From the NCBI GenBank assembly GCA_963776935.1, contig CAVZOP010000009.1:186001-250000 (forward strand): 64,000 bases of DNA. Reading direction: 5' to 3'. How positions within the stretch are numbered: the first letter of the stretch is position 1; the number at the start of each line of letters is the position of its first letter. The notes under the pieces are model-generated. The model saw only the letters and a program-made list of their open reading frames with translations, did no database searches and was not told the DNA's origin. This stretch comes from JALOLG01 sp963776935 (GTDB lineage Bacteria; Actinomycetota; Acidimicrobiia; Acidimicrobiales; Ilumatobacteraceae). Made by a program: the position numbers and the translations under genes. Below, one piece after another: positions 1-9,017 of the stretch.

Positions 1-93
1 CCCGCGGTCGGGGCGATCCTGATGAGCCTGTCGACGATCGTCGTCGCCCTCAACGCCCAGCTGCTCCGGCGCTGTCCGGCTCGTCGCGGGTGA
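1..93 (+). CDS. Heavy-metal P-type ATPase, C-terminal end (partial)
   Basis: The window opens inside a gene read in frame 1 that ends with TGA at 91-93. The 31 residues contain GAILMSLSTIVVALNAQLL, which matches the last transmembrane helix of P1B-type metal-exporting ATPases, where a MSxSSxxVxxNALRL-like segment ends the protein. The rest of the protein lies upstream, so the metal specificity cannot be judged. The dioxygenase gene that follows starts 30 bases later on the same strand. Confidence 0.75.
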   Translation, partial: PAVGAILMSLSTIVVALNAQLLRRCPARRG

Positions 94-123
94 CGCCGAG
101 TCCGCCTCCTAGGATTGGCCGCG

Positions 124-1317
124 ATGACGATCGGCGAGCGCTCCGGTGTCCGCGGCTCGACATGGCTGCACGCCGACGACTGCTCCGTCGACGACATGCG
201 CCTCGTCGTCGAGGTGACCACCGACCGGGGCGACTACCCGTACGCCGCCGACGTCGTCGACAACGTGCTCGTGTACGACTGCGATCGGCTCCGCGCCGAA
301 ATCGGCACACCGGCCGGCCGGCGCGGCGTCCAGGCCGAGCTGGTCGTGGCGATGGCTGAGGGTCCCGGGCTGGTCGTGCTCGCCGGCGCGTTCCCCGACC
401 CGTCGATCGTCGATCGGGTGACCGATGCGTTCGTGGCGATGATCGCCGACCAGCACGCGGCCGGGCAGGCCGCCGGCGACCACTTTGCCAAGCCCGGTGC
501 CAACGACCGGGTCTGGAACGCGCTCGAGAAGCTCGCCCGGCGCGACCCCGACGCGTTCGTCGACTACTACGGCAACGAGATCATCGAGCTCGTGTCGTCG
601 GCGTGGTTGGGCCCGAACTACCAGATCACGTCGCAGGTCAACGTCGTCAACCCCGGTGGCGCCGCCCAGGACCCCCACCGCGACTACCACCTCGGGTTCC
701 AGTCCGACGAGATCGCCGAGGCGTTCCCCGCCCACGCTCACCGGTTGTCGGCGGTGCTCACGCTGCAGGGAGCGGTCGCCCACAACGACATGCCGGTCGA
801 GAGCGGTCCCACCCTGTATCTCCCGCACTCGCAGAAGTACGAGAGCGGCTACCTCGCCTGGCGCCGCCCCGACTTCGCCGAGTACTTCGCCGCCCACCAC
901 GTCCAGCTCCCGCTCGCCAAGGGTGACGCCGTGTTCTTCAACCCGGCGCTCTTCCACGCCGCCGGCCACAACCGTTCGGCCGACATCGAGCGGATGGCGA
1001 ACCTGCTCCAGGTGTCGTCGGCCTTCGGCCGGGCGATGGAGTCAGTCGATCGGGAAGCGATGTCGAACGCCCTGTTCCCGGCGCTCCTGCGCCGCGCCCG
1101 GGCCGGCGCCCCCGAAGCCACGCTGCGCAATGCGATCGCGGCGTCGGCCGAGGGCTACTCGTTCCCCACCAACCTCGATCGCGATCAACCGATCGGCGGC
1201 CTGGCACCCGAGACCCAGGCCGAGCTCGTGCGGCGCGCACTGACGCAGCGCTGGGAGCCCGCCCAACTCGCTTCCGAGCTCCGTGCCCAGGCCGACCGCC
1301 GCCTCACCGACGTCTGA
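124..1317 (+). CDS. Phytanoyl-CoA dioxygenase (PhyH) family protein
   Basis: A 397-residue protein of the Fe(II)/2-oxoglutarate-dependent phytanoyl-CoA dioxygenase family. The facial-triad motif is visible as H185-x-D187 in DPHRDYH, and a distal histidine lies in FHAAGHNRS (about H278 or H282) with a basic residue two to six positions on, as expected for 2-oxoglutarate binding. The spacing SGPTLYLPHSQ before the distal site is typical. An in-frame TTG lies at 115, but the ATG at 124 is the better start. These enzymes hydroxylate small organic acids, alcohols or natural products; the substrate here is unknown. The gene ends just before a strong hairpin shared with the convergent aldo/keto reductase gene. 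Confidence 0.8.
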   Translation: MTIGERSGVRGSTWLHADDCSVDDMRLVVEVTTDRGDYPYAADVVDNVLVYDCDRLRAEIGTPAGRRGVQAELVVAMAEGPGLVVLAGAFPDPSIVDRVTDAFVAMIADQHAAGQAAGDHFAKPGANDRVWNALEKLARRDPDAFVDYYGNEIIELVSSAWLGPNYQITSQVNVVNPGGAAQDPHRDYHLGFQSDEIAEAFPAHAHRLSAVLTLQGAVAHNDMPVESGPTLYLPHSQKYESGYLAWRRPDFAEYFAAHHVQLPLAKGDAVFFNPALFHAAGHNRSADIERMANLLQVSSAFGRAMESVDREAMSNALFPALLRRARAGAPEATLRNAIAASAEGYSFPTNLDRDQPIGGLAPETQAELVRRALTQRWEPAQLASELRAQADRRLTDV

Positions 1318-1332
1318 CCCGCCCACACCACT

Positions 1333-1381
1333 GTTTGTGTCACCGCGATCGGCGATCCTCGCCGGCGTCGGTGACACAAAC
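1333..1381. repeat. Hairpin repeat copy 1, probable bidirectional terminator
   Basis: Perfect 12-base arms GTTTGTGTCACC (1333-1344) and GGTGACACAAAC (1370-1381) enclose a second small stem, CGGCGA (1350-1355) with TCGCCG (1359-1364). The element sits between the stops of two convergent genes (1317 and 1393). A second copy with the same outer arms and the same inner stem occurs at 8968-9016, again between convergent stops. Termination is inferred from position; there is no clear T-run. Confidence 0.75.
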
Positions 1382-1392
1382 CTGGGGTGGTC

Positions 1393-2329
1393 TCATTGCG
1401 TGGCGAGGTCGGTCCACAGCGTCGGAGGGATGGCGGACTGCAGGTCGGCGATGTTGTCGTCGACTTCGGTGGGTGAGCTCATGCCGACGATCACGGCGGT
1501 GACACCGTCGACCATGAGCGGATACCGCAGCGCGGCCGTGCGCAGGGACACGCCGTGCGACTCGCAGATCGCTCGCGTCGCCGCCACCCGCTCGAGTACG
1601 TCGTCCGATGCGGGTGCGTAGTCGAACCACGCACCGGGTTGCGGATCGGCGAGCACGCCGCTGTTGAACACGCCGGCCGCGAGGTAGGCGACCCCGGCGC
1701 GCCGGCACTCTGCGACCACGTCGGCGGCCGAGTGGTCGAGCAGCGTGAGGCGACCGGCGACCATCATGCAATCGAGGTCGGCGTTGCGGAGGAAGAAGCG
1801 CGCCGTCTCCACGACGTTCGTGCCGAGCGAGACGGCCCGCACGACACCATCGGTGCGCAGTCGATCGAGCGCCGTGTACGTGCCGTCGATCGCTTGCGCC
1901 AGGTGGTCTTCGGGATCGTGGATGTGGACGATGTCGATCCGGTCGAGGCCGAGTCGCTCGAGGCTCGATTCCAGCTGGCGCAGCGTCGCGTCGCCGCTGA
2001 AGTCGAACACGGCGTCCGAGTCGCCACCAGGTGACGTGACGAGCGACCGACCGGCTTTGGTCGCGACCACCACATCGTCGCGACCGATCTGTGTCGAGCG
2101 CGGCGCCCAGCCGGGCCTCCGATTCCCCGAGCCCGTAGAGCGGTGCCGAGTCGAACAGCCGGATGCCCCGTTCGACCGCTCGCCGGGCGGTCGCCACACC
2201 ACGCGCTTCGTCGTTGCCCCAGAAGACCGAAGCCAAAGGCGCCGTTCCCAGCCCGAGACGGGTGACCATGAGCCCGGTCCGCCCGAGCTGGATTCGTTCG
2301 AGTTGCTCGTCGACACCCATGTCCGTCAC
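1393..2329 (-). CDS. Aldo/keto reductase, one frameshift
   Basis: An NADPH-dependent aldo/keto reductase of about 310 residues, split over two frames. The first part (from the GTG at 2329) reads LGRTGLMVTRLGLGTAPL, then RLFDSAPLYGLGESEARLG with the catalytic Asp and Tyr of the family. Near 2085-2100 the frame changes and homology resumes with DDVVVATKAGR, then LGLDRIDIVHIHDPEDH, which holds the catalytic-His region. Because both halves are well preserved, a one-base sequencing error is more likely than decay. It is the last gene of the minus-strand transporter operon, starting 7 bases after the XRE-cupin stop. An internal ATG at 2320 is an alternative start. Confidence 0.75.
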
Positions 2330-2336
2330 GGCGTCA

Positions 2337-2918
2337 TCACGAGAGCGGGCGGGTGATCACGAGGAAGAGTCGTACGGGTGCGGTGCCGATCACCGACCAG
2401 CGATGCGGAACGCCGCCCGGGTGCACGATGCAGTCGCCACGGTCGAGCTCGACCGTGGGGCGACCGGTCAGCTCCACGCGCAAGCGTCCCTCGATGAGAT
2501 GGAGCACGACGTCACCGGGATGGTCGTACCAGACATCGAGGTCGTCGTCCGGGTCGATGAGGTACTCGTAGATCTCGAGCCGCCGACCGGGATCGGCGAG
2601 GAGCACTCGCCCGATCGCCGATCCCGGTCGATCACTCGACGGTACGAGCTGACCGTCGTCGGCGCGGATGACATCGACGACGTCGGTGGGATGGCTCGGC
2701 AGGAGGTTCGAGGGCTCCGTCCCGAGCACCTCGGCCATCCGGTAGAGGGTGGCGATCGACGGTGTCGACAGGCCGCGCTCGACGGCGCTGACGAACGGTT
2801 GGCTGAGGCTGCAACGGGCGGCGAAATCGCGCATCGACATCCCGCTCGCCTGACGAGCGCGTCGGATCGAGACACCCACCGCGGCGCGGATCGGGTCGGC
2901 GTGGGCGTCGACCGTCAC
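2337..2918 (-). CDS. XRE-family regulator with C-terminal cupin domain
   Basis: A 193-residue two-domain regulator. Residues about 10-70 form a helix-turn-helix (IRRARQASGMSMRDFAARC, then LSQPFVSAVERGLSTPSIAT). Residues about 110-190 form a cupin barrel with HPGDVVLHLIEGRLRVEL and HPGGVPHRW carrying the metal-site histidines. Such proteins sense a small ligand in the cupin and control neighbouring transport or catabolic genes. The GTG start at 2918 overlaps the ATPase stop by 4 bases (GTGA), so it is translationally coupled to the transporter it probably regulates. Confidence 0.85.
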   Translation of the reverse strand: MTVDAHADPIRAAVGVSIRRARQASGMSMRDFAARCSLSQPFVSAVERGLSTPSIATLYRMAEVLGTEPSNLLPSHPTDVVDVIRADDGQLVPSSDRPGSAIGRVLLADPGRRLEIYEYLIDPDDDLDVWYDHPGDVVLHLIEGRLRVELTGRPTVELDRGDCIVHPGGVPHRWSVIGTAPVRLFLVITRPLS

Positions 2919-3712
2919 TCGTCGTCCCCGACGAAGAGCGTGGCGGCGACGCGATCGACGACCGAGTGGAACGCCGGGCTCCTGGTCATCTCGGTGGTGC
3001 GGGGCCGTGGAAGGTCGACGTTCACGGTCGCCACGATCGTCGACGGCCGCGGCGACATGATCACGATCTCGTCGGCGAGGAGCACGGCTTCCTCGATGGA
3101 GTGCGTGACGAGCAGGGTGGTGGTCACCCGCTCCATCCAGATCCGTTGCAGCTCCATGTTCATCCTGGTGCGCGTCATCGCATCGAGCGCACCGAACGGT
3201 TCGTCGAGCAGCAGGACCGTCGGCTCGGTCACCAGCGCCCGGGCAATCGCGACGCGCTGGCGCATCCCGCCCGACAGGTGGCGAGGACGCGCCGTTTCGA
3301 ACCCACGGAGTCCGACCAGCTTGATGAGGTCGTCGACCGCCGACGGACCGACGTCGGCGCCCGTCACTTGCAGCGCGAAGCGGATGTTGTCGCGGACGGT
3401 CCGCCAGGGCAACAGGGCGGCGTCCTGGAAGGCGACGCCGATCTCGTGCCGGTCCCGGGCGTCGGCCGGCGCCTTGCCGTGAACGCGCACGGTGCCCGAC
3501 GTCGGCACGTCGAGACCGGCCAGGATCCGCAGCACCGTGGACTTGCCGCAACCCGACGGTCCCACCAGTGCGGTCAGCGTGCCGCGGGGCGCGACGTGGT
3601 CGACCCGCTCGATGGCGACGAGCGGTCGACGTTCGATCACGAACTCCTTGCGGACGGCGTCGAGCTCGAAGCCCGCCTGGTCGACGCCGTCCGCCGCGGT
3701 ATCAGTGGTCAC
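2915..3712 (-). CDS. ABC transporter ATPase, nitrate/sulfonate/taurine (NitT/TauT) type
   Basis: A 265-residue ATPase with every nucleotide-binding motif: Walker A GPSGCGKST (about 51-59), Q-loop FQDAALLPW, signature LSGGMRQRVAIARA, Walker B VLLLDEPFGALD and switch histidine in LLVTHSIEEA. The sequence is closest to SsuB/TauB/ThiZ-like ATPases. The GTG start at 3712 overlaps the stop of the binding-protein gene by 4 bases. It energises import through the fused permease encoded upstream. The substrate is not deducible from the ATPase. Confidence 0.9.
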   Translation of the reverse strand: MTTDTAADGVDQAGFELDAVRKEFVIERRPLVAIERVDHVAPRGTLTALVGPSGCGKSTVLRILAGLDVPTSGTVRVHGKAPADARDRHEIGVAFQDAALLPWRTVRDNIRFALQVTGADVGPSAVDDLIKLVGLRGFETARPRHLSGGMRQRVAIARALVTEPTVLLLDEPFGALDAMTRTRMNMELQRIWMERVTTTLLVTHSIEEAVLLADEIVIMSPRPSTIVATVNVDLPRPRTTEMTRSPAFHSVVDRVAATLFVGDDE

Positions 3713-4851
3713 GACAGGGTGGCGTGTGCTTCCTCGAGGAACGAGGTGTCGAGGAACTCCTCGACGGTGGGCAGGTCGGTCTCGCCGGCCGTCTCGAGTG
3801 CCGGCAGCACGTCGTCGGCCATCCGCGCCGGGTCGACGGACAGGATTCCGTGCTCGTCGGTGAAGGGGCTGTCCATCAGCGCGATGTACTCGGGGTTGGC
3901 GAGTGCGGCGTACTCCTCGTTGATCTCGGCGTCGGCCGCGTACGTCTCGAGGAGGATCGGGAGCGACGCGGTCGGGTCGGCGCGGTTGTCCAACGCCCCT
4001 TGCAGAAGACCGGCGAGGTAGGCGACCACGAGGTCGTGATTCTCGTCCATCCACGCCCTGGACGCGAACAGGATGTCGCCGTACGACGGCAGGCCCAGGT
4101 CGGAGTACGGCTTGGCGCTGACGTCGTGGCCCTGCAACTGGAGCTGCAGTGGCTGGTTCGTGACGTACGACGCGATCGCATCCATCTCGCCGTCGACGAG
4201 CGGCTGCGGGTCGAAGCCCATCGGGATGAACTCGTAGTCGGAGGGGTCCAGGCCGTTGACCTTGAACAGCGCGTCGATCTGAACCTGGTCACCCTGCGGC
4301 CCGCCGATCCGCTTGCCGACGAGATCCTGCACGGTTTCGATGCCGGTCGCGGTCATCCACGTGAGCCCGAGCGGGTTCCGTTGGTACATCGCGCCGATCA
4401 CGACGAAATCGGAACCTTCCTGGTTGGCCTTGATGATGTCGAGCTCGCTCGCCGAGAGACCGACGTTGCCGTCGCCGGCCGCGAGCACCTGCACCACCGC
4501 TGGTGTGTTGGGGCCGCCGTGGATCAGCGACGACTCCACACCACGGCCGGCGAAGTGTCCCTTCGATTCGGCGAGGTACCACGCCGACCACTCGATGTCG
4601 GGAAGCCAGTTGAACACCGACGCCACGCTGCCGATGACCGCGGCCGGCGCACCGCTGGTGCCGGTCGCGGCAGAGGTGGCGGGCGACGCGGCAGCCGTCG
4701 TGCCGGCCGACCCGCCGGTGCCTGGCGTCGTGCCCGGGCTGTCTGCATCGTCGTCGTCGCCGCAGGCGGCGAGGATCGGCACCGTCGAGACGATGGTCAG
4801 TCCTCCGACGACGCCCGCTGATCTCGAGATGAACGCCCTTCGTGTGTACAT
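3709..4851 (-). CDS. ABC transporter substrate-binding lipoprotein (NMT1/THI5-like)
   Basis: A 380-residue exported solute-binding protein. The N-terminus has a twin-arginine signal (YTRRAFISRSAG), a hydrophobic core and the lipobox LAAC, followed by an acidic DDDD stretch and a Gly/Thr/Ser/Ala-rich linker. It should therefore be a Tat-exported lipoprotein tethered outside the membrane. The body (WLPDIEWSAWYLAESKGHF, then VQVLAAGDGNVGLSASELD) resembles NMT1/THI5-like proteins that bind aliphatic sulfonates, nitrate, pyrimidine precursors or similar small molecules. The ATG at 4851 is set by the strong ribosome site GGAGGAACT directly before it. Confidence 0.88.
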   Translation of the reverse strand: MYTRRAFISRSAGVVGGLTIVSTVPILAACGDDDDADSPGTTPGTGGSAGTTAAASPATSAATGTSGAPAAVIGSVASVFNWLPDIEWSAWYLAESKGHFAGRGVESSLIHGGPNTPAVVQVLAAGDGNVGLSASELDIIKANQEGSDFVVIGAMYQRNPLGLTWMTATGIETVQDLVGKRIGGPQGDQVQIDALFKVNGLDPSDYEFIPMGFDPQPLVDGEMDAIASYVTNQPLQLQLQGHDVSAKPYSDLGLPSYGDILFASRAWMDENHDLVVAYLAGLLQGALDNRADPTASLPILLETYAADAEINEEYAALANPEYIALMDSPFTDEHGILSVDPARMADDVLPALETAGETDLPTVEEFLDTSFLEEAHATLS

Positions 4852-4960
4852 AGTTCCTCCGTTACTGGGATGGTGGCGGGATTCCTGGCGGATTGCTGGC
4901 TGGTGGTTGGTGGTGGGTTTGGTGGGTGGTTGACGGGTGACGATTCGGTCGGACGGTCGG
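4852..4960 (-). promoter_or_regulatory. C/A-rich leader before the binding-protein gene
   Basis: The 109 bases between the permease stop and the binding-protein start are rich in CCACC and AACCA runs on the coding strand (G/T-rich on the plus strand) and end in GGAGGAACT before the ATG. The composition suggests an unstructured leader giving high expression of the binding protein relative to the permease. No clear operator was found. Confidence 0.35.
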
Positions 4961-6566
4961 CTACGTCCAACGGGCGTGGACGGCCCGTTCGAGGCGGCCG
5001 GCGGCCGAGAACACCAGGACCGACACGGCGATGACGACGATCGCCGCGCCGAACGCGCGGGGCAGGTCGAGCAGCCGGTAGGCGTAGGCGAACTCCACAC
5101 CGAGTCCCTCGCGGCCGATCAGGCTCTCACCGACGACGGCGGCGATCACCGCCGACCCGCACGCGATGCGGAAGCCGCTGGCGATGTGCGGCACGGCGGC
5201 CGGGAGCTCCACTCGCCGGAACCGCACCCCGCCGTCGGCGCCGAGGGCGTCGACGACGTCGAGCGCCGACCGGCTGGCGGCGGTCAGACCCGATCGTGCG
5301 AACACGAAGATCGGATAGAACACGAGTACCGATGCGAGCGCCCACACCGTGGTCGGGTTGTAGCCGAGCACACGGGCGAAGAGCGGGAACAGGGCGACCA
5401 GTGGGGTCGCGGCCAAGACGATCACGACCGGCACGGTCATGCCCGCCAGGAACTCGTAGCGCGCCGCGGCCAGCGCCGCGGTCAGACCGACAACTGTGCC
5501 GATCGCGAGCGCGATCGCCGCCGTCCACAGCGTGCGCAGCGTCGCCGAGAGGTACTCGCCGGGCGCGCCGACGAGATCGTCGAGCACCGCGGACGGGCGT
5601 GGAACGACGATCGGCGAGATGTCTTTGACCTCGACCCACGCCCACCAGATTGCGACGAGGCCACCGAGCAGCACGGCGACGGCGGCCGTCTCGGTGAGCA
5701 CGCGCCGGAGCCGGCCGTGCCGGTTCTGCGTGGCGACAGGCGGCTGGGCCAGCTCGGAACCGAAGCGACGCGCCGCCGACACTCGGACCGCAGCGAGCAG
5801 GCCGAAGGCGAACAGTCCGCAAGCGGCGCTGAGCAACGACGCCGCCCAGAGCCGGTCGGCACGGGCCCCCTGCATGGAGGTGATGAGGAGCACACCGAGC
5901 CCACGCTCGGCTCCGTACCACTCGCCGAACACCGCACCGGCGAGGGCCGCCGGTGCGGCCAGCTTCAACCCGTCGGCCACCGACGGCCACGACGCAGGCA
6001 GCTGGACCGACCACACGCGTCGGAAGCGGCTCGTTCCGAGGGCCTCGGCGACGTCGTGGACAGACCGCGGCGCGGCCCCGAGGCCGACCGATGTCGACAC
6101 GAACACGAAGAAGAACACGGCGATCGCGGCAACCGCCACCGGGCCCCTGTCGCGTCCGAGCACGATCAGCAGGCACGGTGCGACGGCGACCCATGGAGCG
6201 GCGTTGGTGATGGCCGCCAGGCGCACGACGAACCCGCGCAACGCCGGCACGCTGGCCGCGACGAGCGCGGCCGTGAAGGCCAGCAGTCCGCCGATCGCGA
6301 GCCCGCGAGCGGCCGCCCACACGGTTGCGCCGCGTCGCGCGGAAGTAGACGTCGCGGCTGTCGCCGACGATCGGGGCGAGGGCGTCGGTGGGCGTCACGA
6401 TCATCCCGCTCGCCCAGCCGGCGCGACCACCCCACACCCAGACGGCGACGATGAGCGCGAGGCCGGTGGCCGGGGCCGCGAGCGGCCGCAGGGGCAACGA
6501 CCGAACCGTCCGCGTTCGGTGCTGCCGGTCCTCCACAATCAACCCCCACATATCATCGTAGCGCAT
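4961..6566 (-). CDS. Fused ABC transporter permease (two BPD_transp_1 domains), one frameshift
   Basis: About 535 residues, many of them in hydrophobic helices. It contains two permease units in tandem: the first has LGTSRFRRVWSVQLPASWP and EWYGAERGLGVLL, the second has LGADGGVRFRRVELPAAVP and GESLIGREGLGVEF, which are the paired EAA-loop and C-terminal motifs of NitT/TauT permeases. Most such systems use a homodimer, so a single-chain tandem permease is a notable variant. The N-terminus (ATG at 6566, first helix LALIVAVWVWGG) is in a different frame from the remainder; the break lies near 6322-6345 and looks like a one-base consensus error. It is the first gene of the operon and diverges from the enolase-superfamily gene. 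Confidence 0.8.
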
Positions 6567-6724
6567 GGTCGGAGCCGGCGAACACCGACCCGATGCTGGC
6601 GAACATAGGCTCTGTTTGGGTCCGGAGTGAACGAGACGCGTGAACGCCGCGTTACAGCTCGATCACCCACACCTATCAGGTGCGCGGAATCGAGTAGAAC
6701 GAGAACTGGCGACAAGGAGCACGG

Positions 6725-7924
6725 ATGAGGATCGAGAGCGTGCGAGCGGTGCTCGCCGGCTACCGCAAGAGCGACCCGCCGATGCAGCGCAGCTTCGCGC
6801 TCGTGCGGATAGAGACCGACGACGGCACGGTCGGTTGGGGTGAGGCATCCACGAACTGGGGGCACTCGTACCCCACGGTCTTCCGGGCGGTCGTCGACGA
6901 CGTGTGCGCTCGCCACCTCGTCGGACGCGATCCGCTGGCGATCCGCGACCGCCTCGCCGAGCTCTCGGTCGCGCTCGATGGATACCTCGGCTGGGAAGGC
7001 CTCACGAGCCAGACGATCGGCTCGATCGAGATCGCCCTGTGGGACATCGCCGGCAAAGCCCTCGACGCACCGGTCCACCAGCTCCTCGGATCGACCGCCC
7101 ACCCGATCCCGCTCTACGGCACCGGTACCACGATGTTCGAAGAGTCGGCCGAGTGGCATGCGCACTACTTCGACCAGTGCCTCGAGCTCGGCTTCGCCGG
7201 CGTCAAGGTCCGCCTCGGTCGCCAGCTCGACGACGACGTCGAGGTCGTCCGGGTCGTGCGCGAGCACATCGGTCCGGATCGGCTGATGGGCGTCGACTCG
7301 TACTGGTTCCACGATCCGGACACGGCCATCGAGCTCAGCCGGCGGATCGCTCCGTACGGGATCTACTTCTTCGAGGAGCCGATCCCTCAGTACCAGATCG
7401 AGGGGCTCGAACGGGTGCAACGAGACTCACCCGTCAGAGTGGCCGTCGGTGAGCGGGTGTACTCGCCCCGGTCGTTCGCCGAGCTCGCCCGGCGCGACGC
7501 GGCGCGGGTGTTCGAACCCGATGCCACGATCGTCGGTGGGATCCTCGCCTGCCTCCAGGTCGCCGACATCGCCGCCCGCCACTCGATCGAGGTCATCCCG
7601 CACGTCGGTGGCCCGACCGTCGTCGGCCTGGCGGCCAATCTTCATTGGGCGACGGCCGCACGCGTTCGCATCTGCGAGTACGACATCGATCCCCATCAAC
7701 CGATGATCACCGACATCGGCAACAACCCGGGATTGGCGCTCGTCGATCTCGTCGCCGGCACCATCACCGCCCCCACCGGACCCGGCCTCGGCGTCGACGT
7801 CGACGAGGCACTGCTCGCCGCCCACCCCTACGTCGAGGGTGACACGTACGCCGAGATCTTCCCCGAGCACGAGTCGGGACGATCCGCGTCCGCCACCGGC
7901 AAGGAGGTCACCCACGGTGGATGA
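6725..7924 (+). CDS. Enolase-superfamily (mandelate racemase/muconate lactonizing) enzyme
   Basis: A 399-residue enzyme with the N-terminal capping domain followed by the barrel. Barrel motifs include FAGVKVRLG (base), GVDSYW (first metal Asp), YFFEEPIPQ (second metal Glu), AVGERVYSP (third metal Glu) and EVIPHVGGPT (His base at the end of the barrel). The acid-sugar dehydratase or racemase subgroup is plausible. Start by ATG after AAGGAG. The downstream Rieske gene overlaps its stop, so the two are probably co-expressed in one pathway, divergent from the transporter operon. The substrate is unknown. Confidence 0.88.
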   Translation: MRIESVRAVLAGYRKSDPPMQRSFALVRIETDDGTVGWGEASTNWGHSYPTVFRAVVDDVCARHLVGRDPLAIRDRLAELSVALDGYLGWEGLTSQTIGSIEIALWDIAGKALDAPVHQLLGSTAHPIPLYGTGTTMFEESAEWHAHYFDQCLELGFAGVKVRLGRQLDDDVEVVRVVREHIGPDRLMGVDSYWFHDPDTAIELSRRIAPYGIYFFEEPIPQYQIEGLERVQRDSPVRVAVGERVYSPRSFAELARRDAARVFEPDATIVGGILACLQVADIAARHSIEVIPHVGGPTVVGLAANLHWATAARVRICEYDIDPHQPMITDIGNNPGLALVDLVAGTITAPTGPGLGVDVDEALLAAHPYVEGDTYAEIFPEHESGRSASATGKEVTHGG

Positions 7925-8957
7925 CCAGCACGACGCGGTCTGGTTCGACAACGAACACGCCGCCCTCCGCCGGTGCTGGCACCCGGTGGCGCGGGCCGCT
8001 GAGCTCGAGGGCGATGGTCCACTCGCCGTCGAGCTGCTCGGTGAGCGCTGGTGCGTCGCCCGGCTCGGCGGCCGGCTGACGGCGTTCGTCGACGCGTGCC
8101 CGCACCGCATGGCGCCGCTCAGTGCCGGCACCGTCGTGGACGGCACGCTGCAGTGCGTCTATCACGGCTACCGCTTCGCCGCCGACGGGGCCTGTGTCGA
8201 GATCCCCGCCATCGGCCCGGACGTGCCGATCCCGGCGCGGGCACGGTGTGGTGTGGCCGCCGCCGTCGCCGAGCACCTCGATCTCATCTGGATCGCCCCC
8301 GAGGACCCCATCACCGAGTTGCCGAGCGTGCCGGAGCACTCCGATGACTCGTTCGTGAAGTGCCCGCTCCCGGTCTCGTCGTGGAACGCGAGTGCGGCCC
8401 AGATGACCGACAACTTCCTCGACCTCGGCCATCTGGCGTTCCTCCATCTCGCCACGTTCGGCGACGCCGGCGACCGGCACATCGGCGACTACGAGGTCGA
8501 GCGCGACGGGCTGGGTTTCTCGGTTCGCTACCGCCACCTCGCCAAGGCGTTGGCCGACTCGTTCCAGGCCGGCGACGAGTTCCGCACCGTCGAGCGCGAG
8601 TCGTGGTTCGTCTACACGCCGCCCCACCACGTGTACCTGCGCCTCACGTATCCCGACGAGCAGGCGGTGCTCACGATCAGCTTCTGCCACCAACCCGTCG
8701 ACGCCCGAACGACGCGGCTGTTCTGCACCGACTACCGCAACGACATCGAGAACGAACCGGCGGCCATTGCTGCCGCGGTCGCGTTCCAGGAGGCCGTCGC
8801 CGCCGAGGACCGCGCCCTGCTCGAGCGCCTGCAGCGCAAGGCGGTGCCGCTCGATGCCACCGTCGAGTTCCACTCCAAGGCCGATCGGATCACGCTCGAG
8901 ATGCGACGGGTCCTGCGCGAGCTGGTCACCCTCTCCGCCAACGTCCCGGCAACGTGA
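7917..8957 (+). CDS. Rieske non-haem iron oxygenase, aromatic-ring or O-demethylase type
   Basis: A 346-residue oxygenase alpha subunit. The Rieske [2Fe-2S] centre is at ACPHRMAPLS and CVYHGYRF (C-x-H then C-x2-H). The mononuclear iron site is seen in NFLDLGHLAFLH (Asp and two His). The C-terminal half fits the vanillate demethylase / pheophorbide oxygenase-like group rather than three-subunit dioxygenases. It needs an electron-transfer partner that is not encoded here. The GTG at 7917 is chosen because AAGGAGGT precedes it by 8 bases; the start overlaps the stop of the preceding gene by 8 bases. Confidence 0.87.
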   Translation: MDDQHDAVWFDNEHAALRRCWHPVARAAELEGDGPLAVELLGERWCVARLGGRLTAFVDACPHRMAPLSAGTVVDGTLQCVYHGYRFAADGACVEIPAIGPDVPIPARARCGVAAAVAEHLDLIWIAPEDPITELPSVPEHSDDSFVKCPLPVSSWNASAAQMTDNFLDLGHLAFLHLATFGDAGDRHIGDYEVERDGLGFSVRYRHLAKALADSFQAGDEFRTVERESWFVYTPPHHVYLRLTYPDEQAVLTISFCHQPVDARTTRLFCTDYRNDIENEPAAIAAAVAFQEAVAAEDRALLERLQRKAVPLDATVEFHSKADRITLEMRRVLRELVTLSANVPAT

Positions 8958-8967
8958 CGCCACCCCC

Positions 8968-9016
8968 GTTTGTGTCACAGACGCCGGCGATCTTCGCCGA
9001 TGTCGGTGACACAAAC
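8968..9016. repeat. Hairpin repeat copy 2, probable bidirectional terminator
   Basis: Perfect 11-base arms GTTTGTGTCAC (8968-8978) and GTGACACAAAC (9006-9016) enclose the stem CGGCGA / TCGCCG (8985-8990 with 8994-8999). Outer arms and inner stem match the copy at 1333-1381. It lies between the Rieske stop (8957) and the stop of the convergent FAD oxidoreductase (9018), flanked by CCCCC on the left and GGGGG on the right, which lengthen the fold. Confidence 0.75.
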
Positions 9017-9017
9017 C

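Noticed and set aside
2337..3551. Long open frame covering the XRE-cupin gene and the ABC ATPase region
   Set aside because: Only the final 193 residues have domain homology; the upstream part is an Arg-rich antisense-like shadow of the ATPase gene, and a coupled GTG start exists at 2918.
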